Assembly: GCA_009885955.1 (NCBI GenBank)
Contig: VFJS01000005.1
Coordinates: forward strand, 61,798 to 125,797
From: Spirochaetia bacterium
Lineage (GTDB): Bacteria; Spirochaetota; UBA4802; UBA5550
Length of the DNA stretch: 64,000 nt
Direction of reading: 5' to 3'
Positions 48,158 through 56,925 of the stretch are shown here, piece by piece. The stretch's first letter is position 1; each line of letters begins with the position of its first letter. Under the pieces are notes generated by a model. The model was not told the origin of the DNA. It did not search any database and was given only the letters and a program-made list of their open reading frames with translations. The position numbers and the translations under genes were made by a program.

Positions 48158-49063
48158 TTAATGCAATATTTCATCTCCGCCTGGATAATAGTGTTTCCTT
48201 GCCCATTCTAAATTTTTTTTCTCTTCTGAAGTCAAGGAACCCATGCCGCTTTTTGCTATTTTTTCGAGTAATTCATCAATTATCTTTTTGGCTTTTATCC
48301 GGTTATCAATTTCCAGCTTTTTCTTTTTTAATCTTGCCGCTTTAATAGTTTGACTTACAAAATTTTCATTTTTAAATTTTTGTTTAGAATATGAACTTGC
48401 CCTGGATAGATTTTTTTTAAAATAAATATATATAAATCCTGAGAATAATCCCCCGAGGTGTCCTATATGACTGATATTACTTCCTGATCCTGAAACATTA
48501 GATAGAGAGCCAAAAAACTCTATTAAACCGAATATAATAACAAGATATTTTATTTTAATTGGAATAATAAAATATATAAGAACCTCCCTATTCGGCCAAG
48601 TCATTCCATAGGCAAGAAGTATTGCATATATTGCACCAGAGGCTCCTATTGTGGTTGGTTGGTATTTCAATTCATTGAAATTTATAGGATGACTTGTATA
48701 AACAAAAAAATTCATAATTGCAATAAATATGCCTGCTCCTATCCCGGTATAAATATAATATCGTGTAAAATTTTTACTACCCCATAGCTGCTCTAATTCG
48801 CCTGCAAACATCCAAAGAGTCAGTAGATTAAATATTATATGCAGCCAGCCTCCATGCAAGAACATGTAAGTAAATATTTGCCAAATTTTAAATTCCTGAA
48901 CTAAGCCAGTATGATTTAAACCGAAAAGAATCTCTATCATATTCGGATAGAATAGCCCAATTAAATTTTGTAAAAGAAAAATTCCCCCATTTATTATCAT
49001 CAGGTTTTTTACAGCAGGTGTAATCGGTCCGCCGAATCTTACATTAATATTTTGTCCGAACAT
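48158..49063 (-). CDS. Rhomboid-family intramembrane serine protease
   Basis: Six or seven membrane helices. The catalytic Ser142 is in IGASGAIYAIL and the His partner in SHIGHLGGLFSG (His199/His202); HGGWLHIIFNLLTLWMFAGELEQLWG is the typical helix-2 segment. The N-terminal ~15 residues are cytoplasmic, and a soluble C-terminal tail of ~80 residues (basic, ending LEWARKHYYPGG) resembles tails seen on other bacterial rhomboids. Substrate unknown. The upstream regulator gene ends one base before its start, so they are probably co-transcribed. Confidence 0.92.
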   Translation of the reverse strand: MFGQNINVRFGGPITPAVKNLMIINGGIFLLQNLIGLFYPNMIEILFGLNHTGLVQEFKIWQIFTYMFLHGGWLHIIFNLLTLWMFAGELEQLWGSKNFTRYYIYTGIGAGIFIAIMNFFVYTSHPINFNELKYQPTTIGASGAIYAILLAYGMTWPNREVLIYFIIPIKIKYLVIIFGLIEFFGSLSNVSGSGSNISHIGHLGGLFSGFIYIYFKKNLSRASSYSKQKFKNENFVSQTIKAARLKKKKLEIDNRIKAKKIIDELLEKIAKSGMGSLTSEEKKNLEWARKHYYPGGDEILH

Positions 49064-49064
49064 A

Positions 49065-50702
49065 TCAAAACCTTAATTTTATATTTGCTTTTGTTTCATC
49101 TGAATATTTTGTTCTTATTTTGTCAAATTCTTCAGAATTTTCACAGAAAAGTTTAAAAATAATTGGATCAAAACGGAAATGCTCATTTTTAATAATATCG
49201 ATTGCCTTACTTTGTGAATACTCTTCTTTGTAAGGCCTTTTTGTAGTTAATGCATCATAAATATCCGCTATTGTAACAATTCTTGCTGCTAATGGGATTT
49301 CATTTTCTTTTAATCCTTTTGGGTATCCTTTTCCATCCCATCTTTCATGATGATGGAGTGTTATATCCATAGCCATTTTTAAAAATGTATTATTCCCAAG
49401 ATCTTTAGAAGCAGAAGTTAGAGCGTCATATCCAATGATAGTATGCTTTTTCATAATTTCATACTCATAATCAGTTAAAAATCCATCTTTCAGGAGTATA
49501 ATATCAGGTATTCCAACTTTTCCTATATCATGAAGTATTGAAGAATCATATAGATCTTTTAAATATTGATTAGTTATTTCATAATTTTTTCCTATATATT
49601 TAAGCATCTGACATAATAATATACTGTAATTTCTAATTCGTTCTAAATGATCACCAGTTTCAGGATCTCTTGTTTCAGCCAGTTTGCTCAGAGCAAAAAT
49701 TGTTGTTTTTTGAGTATTCAAAACTTGTCTTGTCCGAATTTCTATTTTTTCTTCAAGATTTTTTGTATGTTTCTCAATTTCATATAGGAGTTCCCCTCTT
49801 TGTATACTCAAGGAAATTTGTCCTACTATTGATTTTAAAAATGTTATATGAGTATCTTTAAATGCATCTTCTCTTTCGCTGGCAAAGATTAGAAAACCTC
49901 TAGTCTCATTATTTACAATAAGAGGTAGTACCATTGAGGACTTCATACCTTCATTTATTAATTTTTGCGTACTTATAGATTCCGGATGAATGTTTAGATA
50001 TTCCTGAAGATTATTAATGTTCAAAACATTTTTATCTTTTGCAACATCAAGAAGTGATGAATCACTCAAATTGAAATTATCACCTTGATTTATATAGGTA
50101 ATTCTATCAGATTCAACAAGTTTTGTTGATAAATTGTTTGTTTCTCTATCTATGGTTGCCAAAGAAAGTCTATTGAAGGGGATTGTTTTTTTTAATATTT
50201 GATTTAGAGTATAAAAAATATTTTTAGTATTTTCACCACTGTTTAACATTGAAATTATTTCATTAATCTGCTTTAATTGTTCAACATATCGATTTTTTTC
50301 ATCATTTAATCTTTTTTTTTCGACAGCCCTTTTTACTGAATGTTCTAATATTGTAAAATCAACTATCGGTTTTGAAAGAAAATCATATGCGCCAGTCTTT
50401 AAAGCAATTATTATATCATCATCAGTAACATGTGCCGTTAATACAATTTTTGGAATAGACGGGAATTCTTCTGACATGATTTGAAGCAATTCCCTCCCCC
50501 CCATTTTCGGCATCCTCAGATCTGTAATAACCAAATCATAACAATCTGAGTTTAATTTTTTTAGAGCATTGTGCCCATCTTCAGCAGAGTCTATGATGTA
50601 TTTATTATTATTAGAAAGGTAATTTGTTAATAGCTTTCTGATTGGTTCTTCATCGTCAACTATTAATAATTTCGCTGGATATTCAAACATAGTATTTATC
50701 AT
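49065..50702 (-). CDS. REC-GAF-HD-GYP response regulator, probable c-di-GMP phosphodiesterase
   Basis: Three-domain regulator. A receiver domain (LLIVDDEEPIRK, acceptor Asp in TDLRMP, then LTAHV and LSKP) is followed by a GAF-like domain (about residues 150-300) and an HD-GYP domain. The last has HDIGKVGIPDIILL and HHHERWDGKGYPKGL, the full catalytic pattern for c-di-GMP hydrolysis. Signal input could come through the Hpt protein encoded nearby. I start at ATG 50702; a TTG at 50711 and an ATG at 50690 are alternatives. It lies just upstream of the rhomboid gene. Confidence 0.92.
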   Translation of the reverse strand: MINTMFEYPAKLLIVDDEEPIRKLLTNYLSNNNKYIIDSAEDGHNALKKLNSDCYDLVITDLRMPKMGGRELLQIMSEEFPSIPKIVLTAHVTDDDIIIALKTGAYDFLSKPIVDFTILEHSVKRAVEKKRLNDEKNRYVEQLKQINEIISMLNSGENTKNIFYTLNQILKKTIPFNRLSLATIDRETNNLSTKLVESDRITYINQGDNFNLSDSSLLDVAKDKNVLNINNLQEYLNIHPESISTQKLINEGMKSSMVLPLIVNNETRGFLIFASEREDAFKDTHITFLKSIVGQISLSIQRGELLYEIEKHTKNLEEKIEIRTRQVLNTQKTTIFALSKLAETRDPETGDHLERIRNYSILLCQMLKYIGKNYEITNQYLKDLYDSSILHDIGKVGIPDIILLKDGFLTDYEYEIMKKHTIIGYDALTSASKDLGNNTFLKMAMDITLHHHERWDGKGYPKGLKENEIPLAARIVTIADIYDALTTKRPYKEEYSQSKAIDIIKNEHFRFDPIIFKLFCENSEEFDKIRTKYSDETKANIKLRF

Positions 50703-50857
50703 AAAATTCAATTAAAGGATTAAGTTATTAACTACTTTTCTTTCCTACTTTACCGTCAAGATTTTTATTTAATCTATAAGAGAATATATACTTGGAATTT
50801 GAAGATTTGTGAATAGGAGAAATATACGTAATTTAAACATATTTCACTATTTTGAAA

Positions 50858-52333
50858 TTACAAATTTTTTGAATTTGTGCCCCTAAATATCAGGCAATTC
50901 TTCCCGATTTTAATTTCATCCCAATCATGTATTTCCCTTGGACGTAATAATTTTTTCCCGTTCAAAAATGTTCCTTTTTCAGAAATCAAATCATATATAT
51001 AATACTGACCTTTTAGTTTTTTTAGTTTGATATGTTTAAATGAAATACTATTATCATTTATAATAATTCCGCATTCGTCTCCACTGCCAATTATAATTTC
51101 ATCTGAAATAATCAGAATTTTTTTTCCTGCATCGAGACCTTCTTTTTGTATCAGCCATGCATCAGTATAATAATATTCATTTTCCGGCTCAATTACTGAA
51201 TCATTATAACCAGTATTTTCTATTATTGGCACATTCGTATTATTTTCAATATTAATTGCAGAAGATTTTATTAAAGGAAGATTATTATTATCATTTGAAT
51301 TCCTCTGAATGATTTGATTTTTTTTTCTTCTAAAAATAAATATATTTAAAATTAAAAGTGATAAAACCAGGAAAATAGTGATTATCATCAAAATCCTGCT
51401 ATCCATTGACAAAATCAAATCTACAACACTTTTTGAGGTTACAAATTTTTCCATGGCATTCTCTTTTATTGTTCCAAATTTAAACATCAAATCAATTTGG
51501 TGCTCCGACCCATCCAATTTTACCATTGATTTGTAATTAATCCGGAATCTGTTACTAATTGGATAGTTTAATGAACTATTTAAATCATTAATTATATTAT
51601 CATTATATAAATAAAAAATTTTTCCGCCTGTAAGTGTTGATATCCTGGAGATTTGTTTATTTTCTAATGCTTTTTTTGGAAAAACAAAATAAATTGGCGT
51701 TTTTTGTTCATTTGCAAATTTAATTAAATCATTATCGCTAAGGGTGCTCCCTATATCTCTACCATCTGTAAAAATAAGTACCTTTTTTTTTTCGATGTTT
51801 ACTTGCTTTAATAGTTCAATAGAATCATAAATTGAATTGAAAAGAATTGATTTTTTCCCATGTCGTGAAGCCCTCTGAATATTTTTAATAATTAATTCCT
51901 TATCAGCAGTAAAATTATTGAGTAATTTTACTTCATCATTGAAAGAGAATAGGGCAAAATTTTCTTTTCCCCCCGGTTTTTTAATTATTTTTATTGCAGC
52001 TTTTTTCAGGCTGTTGAAGTAATCATAATTAATACTTTTACTTGTATCAATAGAAATAACTGTATAATATGATTCTTTGAGATCATGAATTTGAACCAGT
52101 TTAATATTACTAATTTTTGTTCCATCTTCATAAAGTATAAAATTATCTTCATCTATATCTTCAATTATATTGTTTGTAATTTTCTCCAGGGTGATTTCCA
52201 AAAAAATATTTGGAAATTGTTTATTGGATTCGATTTTTTTTATACTTAATAGAGAGGCTGCATAAATATCAGTAATAATTATATGATATAAAATTATTAT
52301 TTTAATTGGAATTAATATTTTTTTGATCATCAT
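50858..52333 (-). CDS. Membrane protein with VWA and C-terminal FHA domains
   Basis: Signal peptide or N-terminal anchor, then a VWA domain (about residues 90-265) with the MIDAS-like SIDTSKS and FTDGRD segments. One transmembrane helix (about 310-335: RILMIITIFLVLSLLILNIFIF) is followed by an Asn-rich linker and a FHA domain (about 400-485: IIGSGDECGIII, ISFKHIKL, SEKGTFLNGKKLL). VWA would be outside the membrane and FHA, which binds phosphothreonine, inside, so a signal across the membrane is plausible. The ATG at 52333 was preferred over TTG 52339. No kinase gene is adjacent. Confidence 0.88.
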   Translation of the reverse strand: MMIKKILIPIKIIILYHIIITDIYAASLLSIKKIESNKQFPNIFLEITLEKITNNIIEDIDEDNFILYEDGTKISNIKLVQIHDLKESYYTVISIDTSKSINYDYFNSLKKAAIKIIKKPGGKENFALFSFNDEVKLLNNFTADKELIIKNIQRASRHGKKSILFNSIYDSIELLKQVNIEKKKVLIFTDGRDIGSTLSDNDLIKFANEQKTPIYFVFPKKALENKQISRISTLTGGKIFYLYNDNIINDLNSSLNYPISNRFRINYKSMVKLDGSEHQIDLMFKFGTIKENAMEKFVTSKSVVDLILSMDSRILMIITIFLVLSLLILNIFIFRRKKNQIIQRNSNDNNNLPLIKSSAINIENNTNVPIIENTGYNDSVIEPENEYYYTDAWLIQKEGLDAGKKILIISDEIIIGSGDECGIIINDNSISFKHIKLKKLKGQYYIYDLISEKGTFLNGKKLLRPREIHDWDEIKIGKNCLIFRGTNSKNL

Positions 52334-52354
52334 TATCAATTTGAATATTTTGAA

Positions 52355-52366
52355 GCATGCTTATAT
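52355..52366 (-). promoter_or_regulatory. ATATAAGCATGC motif upstream of the VWA-FHA gene
   Basis: Third copy of the 12-mer also at 3179-3190 and 22988-22999, here only about 22 bases upstream of the VWA-FHA start and in the same orientation relative to it. Being so near, it could sit in the promoter or leader. Confidence 0.3.
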
Positions 52367-52396
52367 TTATATTTTAAACATTAATAATTAAAATTA

Positions 52397-52570
52397 ATGA
52401 ATATAACAATTTTAGTTGGCTCATATGCATTAGTAAAATTTATTGATGTAATAGTATATTTAATTATCGGTATTACATTAACATTTTTGTATTATTCACT
52501 GAGATTAATTCATTTTACTTTATACCTTTATTATAAGAAGTTTATCAAATTTAAAAAATTACGCGAATAG
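52397..52570 (+). CDS. Possible small membrane protein (57 aa)
   Basis: Within the 325-base gap between two minus-strand genes, the plus strand has an ATG-to-TAG frame of 57 residues: MNITILVGSYALVKFIDVIVY, two hydrophobic stretches (about 3-33 and 38-47) and a very basic end (YYKKFIKFKKLRE). The composition is that of a small integral membrane protein. There is no evident ribosome-binding site, and it is not homologous to anything I recognise, so it may be non-coding. The rest of the 52340-52664 gap shows no gene. Confidence 0.35.
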   Translation: MNITILVGSYALVKFIDVIVYLIIGITLTFLYYSLRLIHFTLYLYYKKFIKFKKLRE

Positions 52571-52664
52571 TTGCAATTTTTCATACATGGTAATGCTGGT
52601 AAAGTGACAGTGGTTAATAAGTTATAGTGTAATATTTTTTACTAATTCATGTATCGGTTTCATT

Positions 52665-54137
52665 TTAAAATACAGCCCCAACACCTAATTGTAAATTAAA
52701 TTCATTATGATTTTCATTTTGTGATGCCATTTCGATAATGACTTTTTGATAGAGAAAGAAATTTTTTGATGTCCTTTCATCAATTCTTATTGAAAATTGG
52801 TGACTTGTGGATCTATAACCTGAAAAGGGGTCACCTTTAAGCCATTTACTCGAATTCATCCCAAAATATCCCTGCCCATTTGGTTTTTTTGTATAAGGGT
52901 TTTTGTTATTCAAATCCATCAGATAAAAAAGTTCTCTAAATTCTATTGAAAATGCAATATTGACTTTATTTGTTTCGGAACTTATTTTCCCTAATGTGAC
53001 ACCTATTCCAATCTGATACAAGCCCCAGTAGTCAGATATTACAGTCTTATGATTAAAAAAGTAATAATCACGTGCGGAAATTATTGAATAATATTTTAAA
53101 GTTGAATCAACTGTATATGTATAATTTATTTCAAATAAATCAACATCAAGTGTCCTTCTTGAACTTGCTGATCCATCATATGGGAGTAATCTTGGATAAA
53201 TTGAAAATTTCATTTCTCCTTTATCCTTTTTATATCCAAATAATATTCCCGTTTTATAATCCCAAAGTTTATCATTTCCATATGATCCGTCAAAAGCAAT
53301 GTTTCCAATATAGTGATTAAACAAAAAACCTATACCTAATGAGAAGTCGCCAAGTTTGTTTAAAACTTCAAATTTTTCTGTATTTATTGTTAAGTTTGGA
53401 GAAATAGCGCCAAGATAGGGATTTTCTATTGATATATCAAATTCCCAGGATGGTACCGGTGTAATACTCATATATAATGATTCCGGGACATCAATGATAA
53501 GACCATTATCTTTTACATATTTATATCCTTTATCCTTACCCCTGAAGTAATACCCGTTTCTGATGATAAAATCAAAAGTTCCATAAAATTTTTGAGAATA
53601 TTTTACCTGTTCTTCCTTTTCTTTTATTATCTGTTCCTGTTTCTGTTTTTTTTCTTCATCCTCTTTCTTTTTCAGCGCATCAAATTGTTCCTGTTCCTGC
53701 TTTAATTTATTTAAATAGGCATCGGGAAGCCACTTCCTCACTTCCTGATTTTTAGTGTCTAATTTAATGACATACTCCCCTACCCTTACCGCATTAATAA
53801 AATCACCTGTTTTAAAATATAAAAATCCCAATCTTTCTCCAGTGACAATCTGTTTAGGATATCGTCGAAAAGCTTCTTCATAATTTGGAATGGCTTCTTT
53901 AATGTTTCCCATTTGTTCGAATGTCCAACCCTTATTATGATAGATTTCCGCAGATGATTTGTTTATTTTTTCTATAGCCCGATCAAATTCATTAATTGCT
54001 TCCCTGAACATTTTTTCTTGACCGAGTTGTATCCCATGTTTATTTATTGATTCAGGAGTGGCAGGATAACCTGAATGAGTTATTAGCAAGATTATTGATA
54101 CATACAAGAGTTTTTGATTTTTCATATCACTTTTCAC
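52665..54137 (-). CDS. TPR protein with coiled-coil and beta-barrel-like C-terminus
   Basis: Signal peptide (about residues 1-25), three TPR repeats (about 30-140: EIYHNKGWTFEQMGNIKEAIPNY, then YPKQIVTGERLGFLYFKTGDFINAVRVGEYVIKLD), a Glu/Lys/Gln coiled coil (about 145-182) and a long strand-rich C-terminus (about 190-490) with aromatic alternation ending NEFNLQLGVGAVF, as in outer-membrane barrels. The terminal Phe is the usual BAM signal. The coiled coil would reach from the barrel toward the wall. GTG 54137 or ATG 54125 may be the start. A long palindrome lies directly upstream. Confidence 0.78.
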   Translation of the reverse strand: MKSDMKNQKLLYVSIILLITHSGYPATPESINKHGIQLGQEKMFREAINEFDRAIEKINKSSAEIYHNKGWTFEQMGNIKEAIPNYEEAFRRYPKQIVTGERLGFLYFKTGDFINAVRVGEYVIKLDTKNQEVRKWLPDAYLNKLKQEQEQFDALKKKEDEEKKQKQEQIIKEKEEQVKYSQKFYGTFDFIIRNGYYFRGKDKGYKYVKDNGLIIDVPESLYMSITPVPSWEFDISIENPYLGAISPNLTINTEKFEVLNKLGDFSLGIGFLFNHYIGNIAFDGSYGNDKLWDYKTGILFGYKKDKGEMKFSIYPRLLPYDGSASSRRTLDVDLFEINYTYTVDSTLKYYSIISARDYYFFNHKTVISDYWGLYQIGIGVTLGKISSETNKVNIAFSIEFRELFYLMDLNNKNPYTKKPNGQGYFGMNSSKWLKGDPFSGYRSTSHQFSIRIDERTSKNFFLYQKVIIEMASQNENHNEFNLQLGVGAVF

Positions 54138-54141
54138 AATT

Positions 54142-54172
54142 TTATTATTGATTTTATTAAAATCAATAATAA
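54142..54172. repeat. 31-bp palindrome in divergent promoter region
   Basis: Perfect 15-base arms (TTATTATTGATTTTA and its complement) around a single central base. It lies five bases upstream of the TPR/barrel gene start and about 110 bases from the macrodomain gene, which points the other way. It could be an operator for a dimeric regulator or an mRNA hairpin at the TPR gene's 5' end. Confidence 0.5.
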
Positions 54173-54284
54173 TAAATAGTAATTTAACTTCATCTATAGA
54201 ATACGTATAATAATTTATATTTTCAAATTTATTATTTTCAATATCAATGTATTTTTAATGATTAAGGAATAATTTTTACGCATA

Positions 54285-54842
54285 ATGAAAATTATCGGGA
54301 AAAAAATGATAAGAAAAGAAATAATTAATAGTATAATTGTAAAAAAGGGAGACATAACAAAAGAGAAAGTTGATGTTATTGTAAATGCCGCAAACCCTTC
54401 ACTTCTTGGAGGAGGCGGTGTTGATGGCGCAATTCATAGGGCAGCCGGCCCGGATTTAATACAAGAGTGTAGATCATTGGGGGGATGTAATTTTGGAGAA
54501 GCAAAGATTACAAAAGGATATAAATTAAAAACAAAACATATTATTCATACACCAGGCCCAATATATAAAGATGGGTCGAATAATGAAAAAGCAATATTAA
54601 GGGATTCTTATTGGAATTCACTTTTACTTGCAAAAGAAAATATGCTTACATCAATTGCTTTTCCTGCTATCTCAACAGGTGTTTATCATTATCCAAAAGA
54701 AGAAGCCTGTTCAATAGCAATTAATACAACAATTGACTTTATGATTAAAAATGAATTTATAATAGATGTATTTTTTATATTATATGATGATGAAAATTTT
54801 CAGATTTATACTAATTTTATAAAAAAAATTAAGGATCTATAA
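54285..54842 (+). CDS. Macrodomain ADP-ribose hydrolase
   Basis: MacroD-type domain that removes ADP-ribose from proteins or O-acetyl-ADP-ribose. Diagnostic motifs: GDITKEKVDVIVNAANPSLLGGGGVDGAIH (about residues 23-52, with the substrate-binding Asn and Gly-rich loop), then GPIYKDG and FPAISTGVYHYPKEEA. Length 185, a single domain. The start may be ATG 54285 or 54306; the latter has a better-placed CGGGA. Its stop overlaps the pyrF start (TAATG), so the two are translated together. Confidence 0.92.
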   Translation: MKIIGKKMIRKEIINSIIVKKGDITKEKVDVIVNAANPSLLGGGGVDGAIHRAAGPDLIQECRSLGGCNFGEAKITKGYKLKTKHIIHTPGPIYKDGSNNEKAILRDSYWNSLLLAKENMLTSIAFPAISTGVYHYPKEEACSIAINTTIDFMIKNEFIIDVFFILYDDENFQIYTNFIKKIKDL

Positions 54843-55690
54843 TGAATTATATTGAGCAACTTAAATTTTCATACCAGAAATTTTCCAGTCTCATTTGTCT
54901 TGGATTGGATCCGATACTAGAGGATATACCTGAGCAAGGTGATTGCGGCAAAAAGATTTACACTTTTTACTATAACATATTAAATAAAATCATTCAAAAA
55001 AAAGTATATCCATCAGCTGTTAAACCAAACTATGCATTTTATGCACAATATGGGTTTGACGGCCTCCATGCTTTAATAAGGGTAATTGAATTATTTAAGG
55101 CTGAAGGATTTCCAGTTATTCTTGATGTTAAAAGGGGGGATATCGGGAAAACTGCTCAGGCATATGCAAAAGAAGCCTTTGATTTTTTCAAAGCGGATGC
55201 GGTTACAATTTCACCTTATCTGGGCTTTGATTCAATAAGCCCATTTGTGGAAGATTTCCCTGACAAAGGATGTTATATACTGACTAAAACATCCAATAAA
55301 AGTTCTTCTGAAATACAGGATATTTTATATAGAGACAAGCCTTTATTTTTATATCTAGCGGAGAAAATTACCGATTGGTACAAGCCAGGCATGGGTTCAG
55401 TTATTGGCGCAACGTATCCTGAACAATTATTGCAGATAGCAGAAATTTTCATAAAATTTAATAAATGTATACCATTATTAATTCCCGGGATAGGAACTCA
55501 GGGAGGCAGTCTGAAAGAAGTAATGACCGTTTTGAAATTATACAAAGATATTTGGCCTCATAGAATTAATTCTTCAAGCGGGATAAATTATGCGTATAAA
55601 ATTTATCCAGGTAAATCATATGATGAAGCCGCTGTTATGGCCTTGAAAGAATTAAATGACGAAGTAACATTATTATTATCCTGTAAATGA
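54842..55690 (+). CDS. pyrF: Orotidine 5'-phosphate decarboxylase (type 2)
   Basis: Last step of UMP synthesis. The catalytic DVKRGDIGKTAQAYA segment (about residues 99-113) and the longer architecture (282 residues) identify the type 2 form; PNYAFYAQYG and PGIGTQGG are also characteristic. The ATG shares one base with the macrodomain gene stop. Pyrimidine synthesis with ADP-ribose metabolism has no obvious shared step, so the pairing may just be an operon of convenience. Confidence 0.95.
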   Translation: MNYIEQLKFSYQKFSSLICLGLDPILEDIPEQGDCGKKIYTFYYNILNKIIQKKVYPSAVKPNYAFYAQYGFDGLHALIRVIELFKAEGFPVILDVKRGDIGKTAQAYAKEAFDFFKADAVTISPYLGFDSISPFVEDFPDKGCYILTKTSNKSSSEIQDILYRDKPLFLYLAEKITDWYKPGMGSVIGATYPEQLLQIAEIFIKFNKCIPLLIPGIGTQGGSLKEVMTVLKLYKDIWPHRINSSSGINYAYKIYPGKSYDEAAVMALKELNDEVTLLLSCK

Positions 55691-55773
55691 TACATGATTT
55701 CTATATTGAATAATATACCAAATTTTAAGCATCAATAGTAATTTTTATTTTTATAAAATTAAGGAATTACAAA

Positions 55774-56922
55774 ATGGATTTTAATTTTCTTGAAACAACA
55801 TGGAAAGTGCTGGTTATTGATGACAGTAAATTAAATAGGCTTGTAATAAAGAAAAATTTAGCCAAATTAAAAATGTCAATTGATGAAGCTACTGATGGAA
55901 TCGAAGGTCTTGAGGCATTGAAAAATACAAATTATGATATTATCCTGGTTGATATTATTATGCCGAGAATGGATGGTTTCGGGTTTCTATCTAAATTCCG
56001 TGAATATACCGGGAATAGATTTGTTCCAGTAATTTTAATGACTGGTTCGGATGATCTTAATTCAAAAATAAAAGGTTTGCAGATTGGCGCTGATGATTTT
56101 TTGGTTAAACCATTAAATGAAAAAGAACTTGTTGCCAGAGTTTTATCTTTATTAAGATTAAAATATACACATGATGAGCTATATAAAAAAAATGAACAGA
56201 TAAAAAAGGAACTGGCCATTGCCAGAAAAGTTCAAGAGTTTATTGTCCCAAAAGTTTTTCCTGATATTTTATATCCATCAATAAGCGCCAGATATCTACC
56301 AATTGAAGACCTGGGTGGCGATTACTTTGATTGCTTTACCCTTCCAGATGATAAAATCGCATTATTGATTGCTGATGTAGTTGGTCATGGAATTCCTGCC
56401 GCATTGATAATGACTATGACTAAAATGATTTTTCAAATATATTCATCACAATATCATTCCTCAAGTGAAATATTAACTGTAATTAATAGAAATATTAAAA
56501 AGCTTCTAATTGAAGGGCAATATATAACTGCTTTCTATATAATATATGACAATAAAAATAAACAAATTGCTTTTACAAATGCCGGCCATCCAAAAGCTCT
56601 CTATTATAGGAAGTCAAAAAATAGTATCCTTGCCCTTGATACTAATGGATTATTTCTTGGAATCTCAGATTCACCCGGATATGAACAAAAAATATTGAAT
56701 GTTTCCGAGGGAGATAGAATATTTTTATATACGGATGGAATTACAGAAATAAAAAATATGAATAATGATATTTATGGTGAGAATAAATTGGCAAGATCAA
56801 TTATAAGGAATAGTTCTCTTAAAGGGCAGGTATTTTGTGATGCAGTAATTAGTGACCTACAAGCATTCGCTCCAATTGAAAAAAGAAATGATGACATAGC
56901 ATTTTTGTGTGCCGAATTCTAA
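55774..56922 (+). CDS. Receiver-PP2C phosphatase (RsbU/SpoIIE type) response regulator
   Basis: An N-terminal receiver domain (VLVIDDSKLNR; acceptor Asp in LVDIIMPRMDG; LMTGSDD; VKPLNEKEL) is joined by a coiled linker (about residues 125-145) to a PP2C phosphatase: ARKVQEFIVPKVFP, LGGDYFDCFTL, IADVVGHGIPAALIM, NAGHPKALY and IFLYTDGITEI. Phosphorylation of the receiver would control dephosphorylation of an anti-anti-sigma-like partner. The Hpt protein at 47676 is a candidate donor relay. The gene starts 83 bases after pyrF; its RBS is AAGGAATTAC. Confidence 0.93.
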   Translation: MDFNFLETTWKVLVIDDSKLNRLVIKKNLAKLKMSIDEATDGIEGLEALKNTNYDIILVDIIMPRMDGFGFLSKFREYTGNRFVPVILMTGSDDLNSKIKGLQIGADDFLVKPLNEKELVARVLSLLRLKYTHDELYKKNEQIKKELAIARKVQEFIVPKVFPDILYPSISARYLPIEDLGGDYFDCFTLPDDKIALLIADVVGHGIPAALIMTMTKMIFQIYSSQYHSSSEILTVINRNIKKLLIEGQYITAFYIIYDNKNKQIAFTNAGHPKALYYRKSKNSILALDTNGLFLGISDSPGYEQKILNVSEGDRIFLYTDGITEIKNMNNDIYGENKLARSIIRNSSLKGQVFCDAVISDLQAFAPIEKRNDDIAFLCAEF

Positions 56923-56925
56923 GCA

